Of a stretch of 64,000 nt of DNA, positions 50,943 to 58,916 are shown piece after piece. Below the pieces are notes generated by a model. The model did not search any database. It was not told where the DNA came from and was given only the letters and a program-made list of their open reading frames with translations. Made by a program: the position numbers and the translations under genes. Source of the stretch: Microbacterium sp. 1S1 (lineage in GTDB: Bacteria; Actinomycetota; Actinomycetes; Actinomycetales; Microbacteriaceae). The number at the start of each line of letters is the position of its first letter. Positions within the stretch are counted from its first letter, which is position 1. Where the stretch lies: contig NZ_CP043430.1 of the NCBI RefSeq assembly GCF_008271365.1, forward strand, positions 2,418,001 to 2,482,000. The letters run 5' to 3'.

Positions 50943-51431
50943 ATGTGGATCCGACAGGCGTTCTTCCGCTGGCTGCTGCCGTCGGCGTTCATCCTGCCGT
51001 TGTGGCTGCTCGTCGGCTGGGCGGTGTTCCAGGGCGGCTGGGCGATCCTCTGGGTGCTGCTCATCGCGATGCCCTCGGTGTTCGTGGGGCAGCTCCTTCT
51101 CACGCTGCTGACGCGTTCCCGGCCCTCGGTGCGTGCGGAGCGCGCTGTGTCGTGGTGGGACGTCGCAGGGTTCGGCCTGTGGCACGCGCTGACCATCGCG
51201 GTCGGCTTCTTCATCGACGGGGCCTTCGGCTGGCTGCTCGCGGCCGCCATCGTCGTGGGCATCGGCCTGGTCTGGCTGCAGCTGTGGCAGCTCTGGAACG
51301 AGGCGCGGGGGAGCGGGGCGCGGATTCGCGAGACGATCTCCTGGTCGACCATGGCACCGCCGCGCGCCGACGTGCCGCAGACGAGCGTGCACGAGGTCAT
51401 CGTGGTGCGGGAGACCGACGACCGTCCCTGA
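50943..51431 (+). CDS. Small integral membrane protein, unknown function
   Basis: 162 residues with four probable transmembrane helices (about 9-30, 34-58, 80-100 and 104-124) and a 35-residue soluble tail ending VHEVIVVRETDDRP. I do not recognise a catalytic motif. Similar proteins upstream of rplS in Microbacteriaceae are often loosely called MFS permease, which the size does not support. ATG 50943 appears leaderless, divergent from map. Confidence 0.75.
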   Translation: MWIRQAFFRWLLPSAFILPLWLLVGWAVFQGGWAILWVLLIAMPSVFVGQLLLTLLTRSRPSVRAERAVSWWDVAGFGLWHALTIAVGFFIDGAFGWLLAAAIVVGIGLVWLQLWQLWNEARGSGARIRETISWSTMAPPRADVPQTSVHEVIVVRETDDRP

Positions 51432-51440
51432 TCGACCGTT

Positions 51441-51469
51441 TTGGTGCGGCCTGCCATCCGTGGCAGAAT
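51441..51469 (+). promoter_or_regulatory. Promoter of rplS
   Basis: TTGGTG (51441-51446), a 17-base spacer, CAGAAT (51464-51469). The same GGCAGAAT -10 context is used by rpsP. Transcription should start near 51476. Confidence 0.6.
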
Positions 51470-51476
51470 GGTTCTT

Positions 51477-51536
51477 TGTGCCGTGACCGGCTCTGCCCCA
51501 GGGGAGCCCGCGGACGCGTCAGCGCCGTTCGGCACA
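51477..51536 (+). promoter_or_regulatory. Candidate structured leader of rplS
   Basis: TGTGCCG (51477-51483), right at the predicted transcript start, pairs with CGGCACA (51530-51536). The GGCTC (51489-51493)/GAGCC (51504-51508) hairpin nests inside. Such a closed leader before a ribosomal protein gene suggests autoregulation, unproven. Confidence 0.4.
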
Positions 51537-51600
51537 CTCCCGTTCTTGTTCCTTCCTAATCCGTGCATCCGACCTGAGGCGAGTGCAGAGAGAGACGATC

Positions 51601-51951
51601 ATGCAGATCCTCGACGCCGTCGACGCGGCTTCGCTCCGTTCCGACATCCCCGAGTTCTTCCCCGGTGACACCGTCAAGGTGCACGTCAACATCACCGAGG
51701 GCAACCGTTCCCGTATCCAGGTCTTCCAGGGCGTCGTCATCGGCCGCCAGGGCGACGGCGTGCGCGAGACCTTCACCGTTCGGAAGATCAGCTTCCAGGT
51801 GGGCGTCGAGCGTACCTTCCCGGTGCACTCCCCGGTGATCGACCACATCGAGGTCGTCACCCGCGGTGACGTGCGCCGCGCCAAGCTGTACTACCTGCGC
51901 GAGCTCCGCGGCAAGAAGGCGAAGATCAAGGAGAAGCGCGTCAACAACTGA
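51601..51951 (+). CDS. rplS: 50S ribosomal protein L19
   Basis: 116 residues. Conserved marks are [29 protein letters not shown] and [37 protein letters not shown]. It sits at the 30S-50S interface. ATG 51601 has GAGAGAG upstream. It is a single-gene transcript with its own promoter, a 125-base leader and a strong terminator. Confidence 0.97.
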   Translation: MQILDAVDAASLRSDIPEFFPGDTVKVHVNITEGNRSRIQVFQGVVIGRQGDGVRETFTVRKISFQVGVERTFPVHSPVIDHIEVVTRGDVRRAKLYYLRELRGKKAKIKEKRVNN

Positions 51952-51967
51952 CGCGAAGCTTCTTCAC

Positions 51968-52000
51968 AGCACCCCGGGACACGATGTCCCGGGGTGCTTT
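51968..52000 (+). terminator. Intrinsic terminator after rplS
   Basis: A perfect 14-pair stem (51968-51981 with 51985-51998), CGA loop, then TT. It begins 17 bases after the rplS stop and isolates it from lepB. Confidence 0.9.
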
Positions 52001-52070
52001 CGTTCTGCTCCCCGTATGCGAACCTTGTTACTGCCGTGCGATCGCGGTGCACTCTTCGAGAAGGAACCAG

Positions 52071-52796
52071 ATGACTGACACTCCGTCCGCACGCCCGACA
52101 CGCCGGCGGCGGGGGTTCCTGGTCTTCCTTCGCGATGTGCTGGTCATCGTCGTCATCGCCGCGCTCGTGTCCTTCGTCATCAAGACGTTCGTGGTCCGCT
52201 CGTTCTACATCCCGTCGGCCTCCATGGAGCGCACGCTGCTGATCGACGACCGGATCCTCGTCGACGAGCTGACTCCGCGGTGGTCCGGCTACGAGCGTGG
52301 CGACATCGTCGTCTTCAAGGACCCGGGCGGGTGGCTCGACCCCATGCCGCAGACGCCGGCACAACCCCCGCTGATCCAGGCTCTCGACTGGGTGCTCACC
52401 TTCGTGGGAATCTCCGCCACAGACACGCAGGATCACCTCGTCAAGCGCGTGATCGGCGTCGAAGGCGATCACGTGGTGTGCTGCAATGCGTTGGGGCAGA
52501 TCACGATCAACGGTGCTCCCATCGACGAGTTGAGCTATCTGAACCTCCCGGAGGGCGATACGGCTGCGTCCAACGAGCCGTTCGACGTCGTCGTCCCCGA
52601 CGACTCCGTGTGGCTCCTCGGCGACAACCGCGACCGCTCGCGCGATGCCCGCGCCCACCAGGACCTCCCGAGTGGTGGCTTCGTCCCGGTCTCCAACATC
52701 GTCGGCAAGGCGTTCCTGACGACCTGGCCGCTCGACCGGTTCGGGACGATCGACGCGCACCACGAGATCTTCACCGGAGTGCCGGATCCCGAATGA
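52071..52796 (+). CDS. lepB: Signal peptidase I
   Basis: 241 residues; cleaves signal peptides at the outer membrane face. An N-terminal helix (about 20-42, DVLVIVVIAALVSFVIKTFVV) anchors it. The catalytic Ser is in YIPSASMERTLLIDDRILVDEL near residue 50, the Lys in HLVKRVIGVEGD near 125, and GDNRDRSRDARAHQ is box E. ATG 52071 has AAGGAA upstream. Its stop overlaps the rnhB start by 4 bases, the first link in a chain of coupled genes. Confidence 0.97.
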   Translation: MTDTPSARPTRRRRGFLVFLRDVLVIVVIAALVSFVIKTFVVRSFYIPSASMERTLLIDDRILVDELTPRWSGYERGDIVVFKDPGGWLDPMPQTPAQPPLIQALDWVLTFVGISATDTQDHLVKRVIGVEGDHVVCCNALGQITINGAPIDELSYLNLPEGDTAASNEPFDVVVPDDSVWLLGDNRDRSRDARAHQDLPSGGFVPVSNIVGKAFLTTWPLDRFGTIDAHHEIFTGVPDPE

Positions 52797-53452
52797 CCGT
52801 CATCACGCCTCGCCTGACCCTGGAGCGGAAGCTCCTGGGGGAGTGGGATCTGATCATCGCCCTCGATGAGGTCGGTCGCGGAGCGCTGGCAGGACCGGTC
52901 GCCGTCGGTGCGGCGGTCATGGATGTCAAGGGAGCGCGGCGCCGCGTGCCCGAGGGACTCCGCGACTCGAAGCTGGTCCCCGAGCGCCGGCGTCCTGAGG
53001 TGGCCGCCCGAGCGGCCGCGTGGGTGCAGGCATCGGCGGTGGGCTGGGCGACGGCAGGCGAGGTGGACGAGGTCGGCATCATGCGGGCGCTCGGCCTCGC
53101 CGCGTCCCGCGCCGTGCTGGCGGTGGTGGCGCAGGGTGCCACGGTCGAGAACGCTCTGATCCTGCTCGACGGCAACCACGACTACGTCTCGCGCGTGCAT
53201 CCGGCACCGTTGAACGTCCGGCCGGTCGTCAAGGCGGATCGCGACTGCGCCTCCGTCTCTGCCGCCTCGGTGATCGCGAAGGTCGCAAGAGACGACCACA
53301 TGGCGGAACTGCACGAAGACCATCGCGACTACCAGTGGGACCGGAACAAGGGGTACGCGAGTCCGGAGCACAGGGAAGCCATCCGATCCTTCGGCCTTTC
53401 GCCGTTCCACCGCTCCTCGTGGGCGATCGCCGACGCGCCGACCCTGTTCTGA
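52793..53452 (+). CDS. rnhB: Ribonuclease HII
   Basis: 219 residues; removes RNA and single ribonucleotides from DNA. The catalytic DEVGRG motif is in IALDEVGRGALAGPVAVGA near residue 25, and further acidic residues occur in LLDGNHDY and VKADRDCASVSAASVIAKVARD. ATG 52793 overlaps the lepB stop (ATGA). The usual actinobacterial neighbour DUF2469 follows. Confidence 0.96.
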   Translation: MTVITPRLTLERKLLGEWDLIIALDEVGRGALAGPVAVGAAVMDVKGARRRVPEGLRDSKLVPERRRPEVAARAAAWVQASAVGWATAGEVDEVGIMRALGLAASRAVLAVVAQGATVENALILLDGNHDYVSRVHPAPLNVRPVVKADRDCASVSAASVIAKVARDDHMAELHEDHRDYQWDRNKGYASPEHREAIRSFGLSPFHRSSWAIADAPTLF

Positions 53453-53493
53453 ACCGTCGGGCCACGGATGCCGCGGCCCGCGTCCGTCGACCA

Positions 53494-53499
53494 TAGGAT
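53494..53499 (+). promoter_or_regulatory. -10 box of the DUF2469 gene
   Basis: TAGGAT, 9 bases before ATG 53509; a very short or absent leader. Confidence 0.35.
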
Positions 53500-53508
53500 G
53501 GACTCATC

Positions 53509-53835
53509 ATGGATGAGGAAGCCTTCGACGACTACGACCGCGAGCTCGAACTCGCGCTGTTCCGCGAGTATCGCGACGTCGTCTCGCAGTTCCAGTACGT
53601 CGTGGAGACGGAGCGCCGCTTCTATCTGGCCAACGAGGTCAATGTCGTCCGTCGCGACACCGAGCACGATTTCTACTTCGAGATCTCCATGAGCGACGTC
53701 TGGGTCTGGGACATCTACCGTGCCGACCGGTTCGTGAAGGCCGTCCGCGTGCTCACCTTCAAGGATGTCAACGTGGAGGAACTGCAGCGGCGCGAGTTCG
53801 AACTGCCGCAGGAGCTCTCGCTCGACGGAGAGTGA
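53509..53835 (+). CDS. DUF2469 protein, conserved in actinobacteria
   Basis: 108 residues, acidic, highly conserved (DYDRELELALFREYRDVV, then FYLANEVNVVRRDTEHDFYFEISMSDVWVWD). Function unknown; it nearly always sits between rnhB and yraN in actinobacteria, so a link to replication or repair is often guessed. No membrane segment or catalytic motif is apparent. It starts 56 bases after rnhB. Confidence 0.92.
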   Translation: MDEEAFDDYDRELELALFREYRDVVSQFQYVVETERRFYLANEVNVVRRDTEHDFYFEISMSDVWVWDIYRADRFVKAVRVLTFKDVNVEELQRREFELPQELSLDGE

Positions 53836-53952
53836 CACGGGGACCTCTGCGGGTTCCTCCACGATCTCCGCGTTCCGCGCGGTTTCCACACCCACCGGGC
53901 TGTCGACGTCCGGCGACAGGGACGGGAGCCCGGTGACGTCCATCCTGTGGGG

Positions 53953-54315
53953 ATGGCAGCGAAAGACGAGCTCGGCCGAGCCGGGGAACAGCAGGCGGCG
54001 GATTACTTGACGAAGCGTGGGTATCGCATCGTCGATCGCAACTGGCGGTGTCCCCAAGGAGAGCTCGACATCGTCGCCGTGGTCGGTGCACATCTCGCGG
54101 TGGTCGAGGTCAAGACCCGGCGGTCGGCGGTGTTCGGTCACCCGTTCGATGCCATCGATGACCGCAAGCGGCGTCGGCTGTGGCAGCTCGCCTACGCGTG
54201 GCGGGCGGCGCATCCCGAGGTGGCACGCGGGCGGGTGCTGCGGCTCGAGGCGATCGGCATCGTGGGCGCAGACCCGGCGACCGCGTCGGTCGAGCATCTC
54301 GAGGACATCGCGTGA
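53953..54315 (+). CDS. YraN/UPF0102 family endonuclease-like protein
   Basis: 120 residues. The PD-(D/E)xK-type nuclease fold shows GEQQAADYLTKRGYRIVDRNWRCPQGELDIVAVVG and FVEVKTR-type VVEVKTRR. Family function is unsettled; it is usually linked to comM and dprA, as here. ATG 53953 is given; GTG 53947 in frame is possible. The stop overlaps the comM start by 4 bases (GTGA). Confidence 0.92.
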   Translation: MAAKDELGRAGEQQAADYLTKRGYRIVDRNWRCPQGELDIVAVVGAHLAVVEVKTRRSAVFGHPFDAIDDRKRRRLWQLAYAWRAAHPEVARGRVLRLEAIGIVGADPATASVEHLEDIA

Positions 54316-55841
54316 GCACCGCCCGCACCTGGTCCGTCGCACTCACCGGCGCGGAGGGGCGCCTCGTCGAGGTCGAAGCCGACCTCTCGCCGCAGACACC
54401 CGAGTTCCGGATCATCGGGCTCCCCGACAAATCTCTCGGAGAGGCGGTGCAGCGCGTGCACAACGCCTGCGTGAACTCCGGGCTCTCGCTGCCCCGGCGA
54501 CGTCTCACGGTGAACCTCTCGCCGGCGAGTCTGCCCAAGCACGGTGCTGCCTTCGACCTGGCGATCGCGGTCGCCTCGCTCGCCGCGAGCGACATGCTCA
54601 CGCGTCGCGCTGTCCGGCAGACGGTGCATCTCGGGGAGCTCGGGCTGGACGGCCGGCTGCGTCCCGTTCGCGGCGTGCTTCCTGCGGTCTTCGCCGCCGC
54701 ACGCGCCGGCTTCGACCGTGTGATCGTGCCGCACGGCAACGCGACGGAAGCCGGTCTCGTCGAGGGTGTCGAGGTGCAGGGGGCCGCGTCGCTCGCAGAG
54801 GTCGCAGCCTGGCACGGAGCCGAGGTGGAGGTGCCGGACGTCGAGCCGATTCCCGGCCCGCCGCCGCCGGAGGCAGAACCGGACGACCGCGACCTCAGCG
54901 ACGTCGTCGGTCAGGAGGAAGCCGTCGAGGCGCTCATCGTCGCGGCCGCGGGCGGGCACAACATGCTCCTGAGCGGTCCACCCGGAGCCGGCAAGACGAT
55001 GCTTGCGGGCCGCCTTCCCGGGATCATGCTTCCGCTGACCGAACAGGAGGCCATCGAGGTCGCTTCCGTGCGCTCCCTCTGTGGAGAGCCCGTCACCGGG
55101 CTCGACCACCGGCCTCCGCTGGTCGCTCCGCATCACAGTGCCTCGATGGCGGCGATGGTGGGAGGGGGATCGCGAACCGCGCGTCCCGGCGCGGTCGCTC
55201 GCGCGCATCGGGGGGTGCTCTTCCTCGACGAGGCAGCGGAGTTCCCCCGAGCGGTCCTGGACGCACTCCGCCAGCCCCTCGAGAGCGGCTTCGTCGACGT
55301 GCATCGGTCAGGCTTCGTCGTGCGGTTTCCGGCGCGGTTCCAACTGCTCCTCGCCATGAACCCGTGTCCCTGCGGCAACCGGGGAGTACGTGACGGCGAC
55401 TGCATCTGTCCGCCGCAGGCGCTGAGACGCTACGCCACCCGTCTCTCCGGCCCGTTGCGCGACCGCGTCGACATCGATCTGCCGGTGACCCGGGTCGCCG
55501 CCTCGCGTTCGCTCGCGGGGGAGCGTTCCGGGGTGACGACCGCCGGCGCGCGGGACCGCGTGATGGCTGCCAGCGCACGGGCGGAGCGGCGATGGCGCGG
55601 CACGCCGTGGCGTCGGAACGCGGAGGTCCCCGGCACCGTGCTCCGGCACGGCGGGCTCCGGCTCTCGCCGGAGGCGCGGGGGAGCCTCGATCGGGCGCTG
55701 GAACGAGGAGCGCTGACGCTCCGCGGCTACGACCGTGCGCTCCGGGTGGCCTGGACCATGGCCGACCTTGCCGGACGCGACCAGCCCGGCACAGACGAGG
55801 TCGGACGCGCACTGCTTCTGCGGACAGGGGTGGCGCGTTGA
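54312..55841 (+). CDS. comM: YifB/ComM-family Mg-chelatase-like AAA ATPase
   Basis: 509 residues. An N-terminal Lon-protease-like domain (about 1-190) is followed by an AAA+ core with Walker A GPPGAGKTMLAGR near 220 and Walker B GVLFLDEAAEF near 300. The CPCGN/CICPP cysteine-rich insert and Mg_chelatase C-terminal domain complete it. ComM in Vibrio and Haemophilus is a branch-migration helicase for natural transformation. GTG 54312 overlaps yraN. It is coupled to dprA. Confidence 0.94.
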   Translation: MSTARTWSVALTGAEGRLVEVEADLSPQTPEFRIIGLPDKSLGEAVQRVHNACVNSGLSLPRRRLTVNLSPASLPKHGAAFDLAIAVASLAASDMLTRRAVRQTVHLGELGLDGRLRPVRGVLPAVFAAARAGFDRVIVPHGNATEAGLVEGVEVQGAASLAEVAAWHGAEVEVPDVEPIPGPPPPEAEPDDRDLSDVVGQEEAVEALIVAAAGGHNMLLSGPPGAGKTMLAGRLPGIMLPLTEQEAIEVASVRSLCGEPVTGLDHRPPLVAPHHSASMAAMVGGGSRTARPGAVARAHRGVLFLDEAAEFPRAVLDALRQPLESGFVDVHRSGFVVRFPARFQLLLAMNPCPCGNRGVRDGDCICPPQALRRYATRLSGPLRDRVDIDLPVTRVAASRSLAGERSGVTTAGARDRVMAASARAERRWRGTPWRRNAEVPGTVLRHGGLRLSPEARGSLDRALERGALTLRGYDRALRVAWTMADLAGRDQPGTDEVGRALLLRTGVAR

Positions 55842-57025
55842 TCGACGAGCTCCTCTCCCGGCAGGATGCACTCGACGCGGCGAGGGGCGTCCGAGGTGCC
55901 GATGACGTGACGGAAACTCTCGCTCGTGTCGCCTGGTCGGTCGTCGCCGACCCCGGCGACGCGGTCGCCGCGACTCTCGTGCGGGAGTTCGGGCCGGCCG
56001 ACGGACTGCGCTTCGCTCTGGACACGCCCCAGCGGGCGTGGCCGGTGGTCCGGGCCGCGGGCGCACGACGGGCCTTGGACGAGGCGCGCGCACGGTGGCG
56101 GCAGCGCGGTGATGCGGCGGCCGTGATCGGGGCGTTGCGTGCGGCGCAGAAGACCGGTGCGCAGCTGCTCCTTCCGGGAGATCCCGCCTGGCCGGTCGCC
56201 GTCGACGACCTCGATGCTGAGGTCCCGATGGTGCTGTGGGTGCGCGGACGCGCTGAGCTCCTGACGAGCATGTCACGCGTCGCCGTCGTGGGCGCGAGGG
56301 CGGCCACCGCTTACGGGGAGCGCGTCGCCGCCGACATCGCCGGGGACCTGGCGGCAGGGGAGGCTGTCATCGTGTCCGGCGGAGCCTACGGCATCGACGG
56401 CGCTGCCCACCGCGCAGCGCTGACCGTCGGGGGCGGGACGGTCGCCGTTCTCGCCGGGGGAGTGGACCGTCCATACCCCGCCGGTCATCGCACCCTCCTC
56501 GCACGGATCGCGGACGACGGGGTTGTCGTGAGCGAAGTTCCCTGCGGCACGGCGCCGACGCGATGGCGGTTCCTCGCTCGCAACCGACTGATCGCGGCAA
56601 TGGGGCAGGCCACGGTGGTCGTCGAGGCGGGCTGGCGCAGCGGGTCGCTCAACACGGCGGGACGCGCCGCGACACTGGGCAGGCCGCTCGGTGCGGTACC
56701 CGGGCCCGTCACCTCCGCGTCGTCGGCCGGGTGCCATCAGTTGCTGCGCGAGTACGACGCCGTGTGCGTCACCTCGGCGGCCGAGGTCGTCGAGATGCTC
56801 CCGATCGACGCGCGGCCGGCCCGCGGACACGATGCCACGGACGAAGGGCGGGTGCGGCTTCTCCGTGCGCTCGGCACCCGGACCGTTCGCACCGAGAGGG
56901 ATCTCGCGCAGCGCGCAGACCTGACGGTCGAGCGGACGAGGGCTCTGCTCGGTCTCCTCGATCTCGACGGCCTCGCGCGACGCGACCGGGGCGGCTGGCG
57001 TGGAGTCGCGCCGCGCACGCGGTGA
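55838..57025 (+). CDS. dprA: DNA-processing protein DprA
   Basis: 395 residues. DprA loads RecA onto incoming single-stranded DNA. Its Rossmann-like domain shows VAVVGARAATAYGE near residue 150, VSGGAYGIDGAAHRAAL near 180, ARNRLIAAMGQATVVVEA and GRPLGAVPGPV. A C-terminal winged-helix-like domain (DLTVERTRALLGLLDLDG) follows. The start is TTG 55838, overlapping the comM stop (TTGA); it gives the best family-like N-terminus. Confidence 0.92.
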   Translation: MIDELLSRQDALDAARGVRGADDVTETLARVAWSVVADPGDAVAATLVREFGPADGLRFALDTPQRAWPVVRAAGARRALDEARARWRQRGDAAAVIGALRAAQKTGAQLLLPGDPAWPVAVDDLDAEVPMVLWVRGRAELLTSMSRVAVVGARAATAYGERVAADIAGDLAAGEAVIVSGGAYGIDGAAHRAALTVGGGTVAVLAGGVDRPYPAGHRTLLARIADDGVVVSEVPCGTAPTRWRFLARNRLIAAMGQATVVVEAGWRSGSLNTAGRAATLGRPLGAVPGPVTSASSAGCHQLLREYDAVCVTSAAEVVEMLPIDARPARGHDATDEGRVRLLRALGTRTVRTERDLAQRADLTVERTRALLGLLDLDGLARRDRGGWRGVAPRTR

Positions 57026-57081
57026 GGCGGCTTGCGGCGGGGCGCCGCGCTCCGGAGGCGGGGGAGCGGCAGGGTAGAACC

Positions 57082-57984
57082 ATGGACTTCGCGGTCGCTG
57101 TCGAGGCGTTCGCCGATCACCTGGAGAAGGTGCGTCGGCTCTCACCGGCGACCGTGAAGGCGTACCGGTCCGACCTGCGCGACCTCGGGGCGAGCGTGGC
57201 GGGCGGTCCGGTGGACCGGATCGACCTGGAGCTGCTGCGCGAATGGCTGTGGCAGGCGACCCAGCGCGGCGACGCGCGAGCGACCCTGGCCCGACGCGCG
57301 GCGACAGCGCGCGCGTTCTTCGGCTGGGCGCGCGAGCAGGAGCTCATCGCGGTCGATCCGAGCCTGCGGCTCGTGGCGCCGAAGCGCGCCAAGACGCTGC
57401 CGACCGTCGCCTCGAAGGACGCGATGTCCGAGCTGCTGGATCGCCATCGTCACGCGGCATCGTCGGGTGAACCGGTCGCTCTGCGTGACCACGCGGTGCT
57501 GGAGCTCCTCTACGGCGCCGCGGTCCGGGTATCCGAGCTCTGCGGGCTCGACATCGACGACCTCGATCTCGACCGCGGGACGGCCCTCGTGCGGGGCAAG
57601 GGCGACAAGGAGCGCGTCGTGCCGTTCGGTGCCCCGGCGCGGGATGCTCTGGATGCATACCTCCGTCGGGCGCGGCCCGCACTGCTCGCACGCACGCAGA
57701 CCGCTTCCCCCGCCGTCTTCCTCGGCAGCCGTGGGCGCCGCCTCGGCCCGCGAACGGTCTACGAGGTCGTCGCCCGCGCGCTCGCGCCCGTCGTCGGAGC
57801 GGACACGGTCGGGCCGCACGCACTCCGCCACACCGCCGCGACTCATCTCCTCGACGGTGGCGCAGATCTGCGCGCCGTGCAGGAGATCCTGGGGCACGCG
57901 AGTCTCGGCACCACCCAGATCTACACGCACGTCTCGGCCGAGCGCCTGACGGCGACGTATCGGCTGGCGCACCCCCGCGCCTGA
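57082..57984 (+). CDS. xerC: Tyrosine recombinase XerC
   Basis: 300 residues; resolves chromosome dimers at dif with XerD. The N-terminal SAM-like domain (about 1-90) is followed by the catalytic domain with Arg (AAVRVSELCGL), Lys (GKGDKERVVPFG), HxxR (HALRHTAATHLL), His (LGHASLGTTQIY) and the nucleophile Tyr in IYTHVSAE. No attachment site or phage neighbour is near. The position after dprA supports housekeeping XerC rather than an integrase. Confidence 0.95.
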   Translation: MDFAVAVEAFADHLEKVRRLSPATVKAYRSDLRDLGASVAGGPVDRIDLELLREWLWQATQRGDARATLARRAATARAFFGWAREQELIAVDPSLRLVAPKRAKTLPTVASKDAMSELLDRHRHAASSGEPVALRDHAVLELLYGAAVRVSELCGLDIDDLDLDRGTALVRGKGDKERVVPFGAPARDALDAYLRRARPALLARTQTASPAVFLGSRGRRLGPRTVYEVVARALAPVVGADTVGPHALRHTAATHLLDGGADLRAVQEILGHASLGTTQIYTHVSAERLTATYRLAHPRA

Positions 57985-58008
57985 CCGGCTTCCCCTGGCG
58001 GCCGGGAG

Positions 58009-58614
58009 TCACGGGTCGCAGCAGGGGAGAAGTCGTGCGCGTGGCACGTCCTCGAACAGGAGCATCGGGTTGATGTACGTCCCGTCGTACCGCACGCCGA
58101 CATGCAGCGACCCCGGAGACGCATGCCCGCCGACCGAGACCCGGCCGATGCCCTGACCCTGTCGGACCGACTCACCCGCGCGGAGAGAGGACTCCAGCGG
58201 CTCGAACGTGCTCACGAGACCATCGGCGTGACGGATCGTGAGCACAGGACGATCGACCACCACGCCTTGGAACGCGACCACACCGTCCGCCGGCGCGACC
58301 GCCGCGGCACCGACGGTCGTGGTGACGTCTATGCCCCGGTGCCCGGGGCCGTAGGCGTGCGCCGGCGCGCGATAGGCGGTGCTCACGCGGCGAGTCCCGT
58401 CGAGCGGCCAGCGCCACACCCCCTCAGCGGAGGACCCGACCTCCGGGGACAGCAGGGGGCCGGCAGTGGTCGTGGCCTGTGCAGAGGGAGGGGGCGCGAG
58501 CGGAGCTGCGCTGCCCAGGAGCACGAAGCAGCCGAGCACGGCCGCAATCGTGCGGCGAGCAGGGGAGGACGGGTGTGCACGGAGGCGGGGACGAGGGTGG
58601 GACAGCGAAGCCAT
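58009..58614 (-). CDS. Secreted M23-family peptidase-like protein
   Basis: 201 residues. A signal peptide (about 1-46, with a core near TIAAVLGCFVLLGSAAPL) leads a peptidase M23 domain: GHRGIDVTTTVGAAAVAPADG (the HxxxD pair) and LHVGVRYDGTYINPMLL. The final HxH-type motif reads LHVGV, so one metal ligand (usually HLHFE) may be missing; it may be a non-catalytic, LytM-like activator. It starts divergently from rpsB. Confidence 0.88.
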   Translation of the reverse strand: MASLSHPRPRLRAHPSSPARRTIAAVLGCFVLLGSAAPLAPPPSAQATTTAGPLLSPEVGSSAEGVWRWPLDGTRRVSTAYRAPAHAYGPGHRGIDVTTTVGAAAVAPADGVVAFQGVVVDRPVLTIRHADGLVSTFEPLESSLRAGESVRQGQGIGRVSVGGHASPGSLHVGVRYDGTYINPMLLFEDVPRARLLPCCDP

Positions 58615-58734
58615 GGAGCGAGTGTGCGCCGCGCGAGGCCGTGCCGATCGGCCACGCCGCGACGACCGCGGACGCGGGGGAGAAGGCGCGAGATCTCACA
58701 CCTGTGCAGGACGAGCCGGTGGTGCATGATCCTG

Positions 58735-58740
58735 TATGCT
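58735..58740 (+). promoter_or_regulatory. Probable -10 box of the rpsB operon
   Basis: TATGCT; transcription would start near 58747. No convincing -35. Confidence 0.35.
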
Positions 58741-58813
58741 GGACGAGCACCTCGATCTCGGGGTGACTACGCGTGCCCAGAGCGACTTCGTCGTGGCATC
58801 CACTCCCGCAGGT

Positions 58814-58871
58814 CCCGTTTCCTAACGGGTGGGCGTGAGCCGGGCACCAGGATGTCCGACCGTCCGGTCGG
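58814..58871 (+). promoter_or_regulatory. Two tetraloop hairpins in the rpsB leader
   Basis: CCCGTT-TCCT-AACGGG (58814-58829) and CCGACC-GTCC-GGTCGG (58856-58871), both perfect 6-pair stems with 4-base loops, the second 45 bases before the rpsB ATG. They may bind S2 or slow transcription. Confidence 0.45.
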
Positions 58872-58916
58872 CATGACAACCTCAACGGCGCCCAGCGCCA
58901 GAATCAGGAGACGACC

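Larger units (their letters stand above)
58615..58916. other. 302-base gap between the M23 gene and rpsB: divergent promoters and rpsB leader
   Basis: No further gene is supported. Its left part should hold the M23 promoter, which I cannot place. TATGCT (58735-58740) is a plausible -10 for rpsB, giving a leader near 170 bases that carries the two hairpins described separately. Confidence 0.5.

Noticed and set aside
57082..57984. xerC as a phage or genomic-island integrase
   Set aside because: It follows dprA as in other actinobacteria, has XerC length and motifs, and there is no tRNA or att-like repeat nearby.
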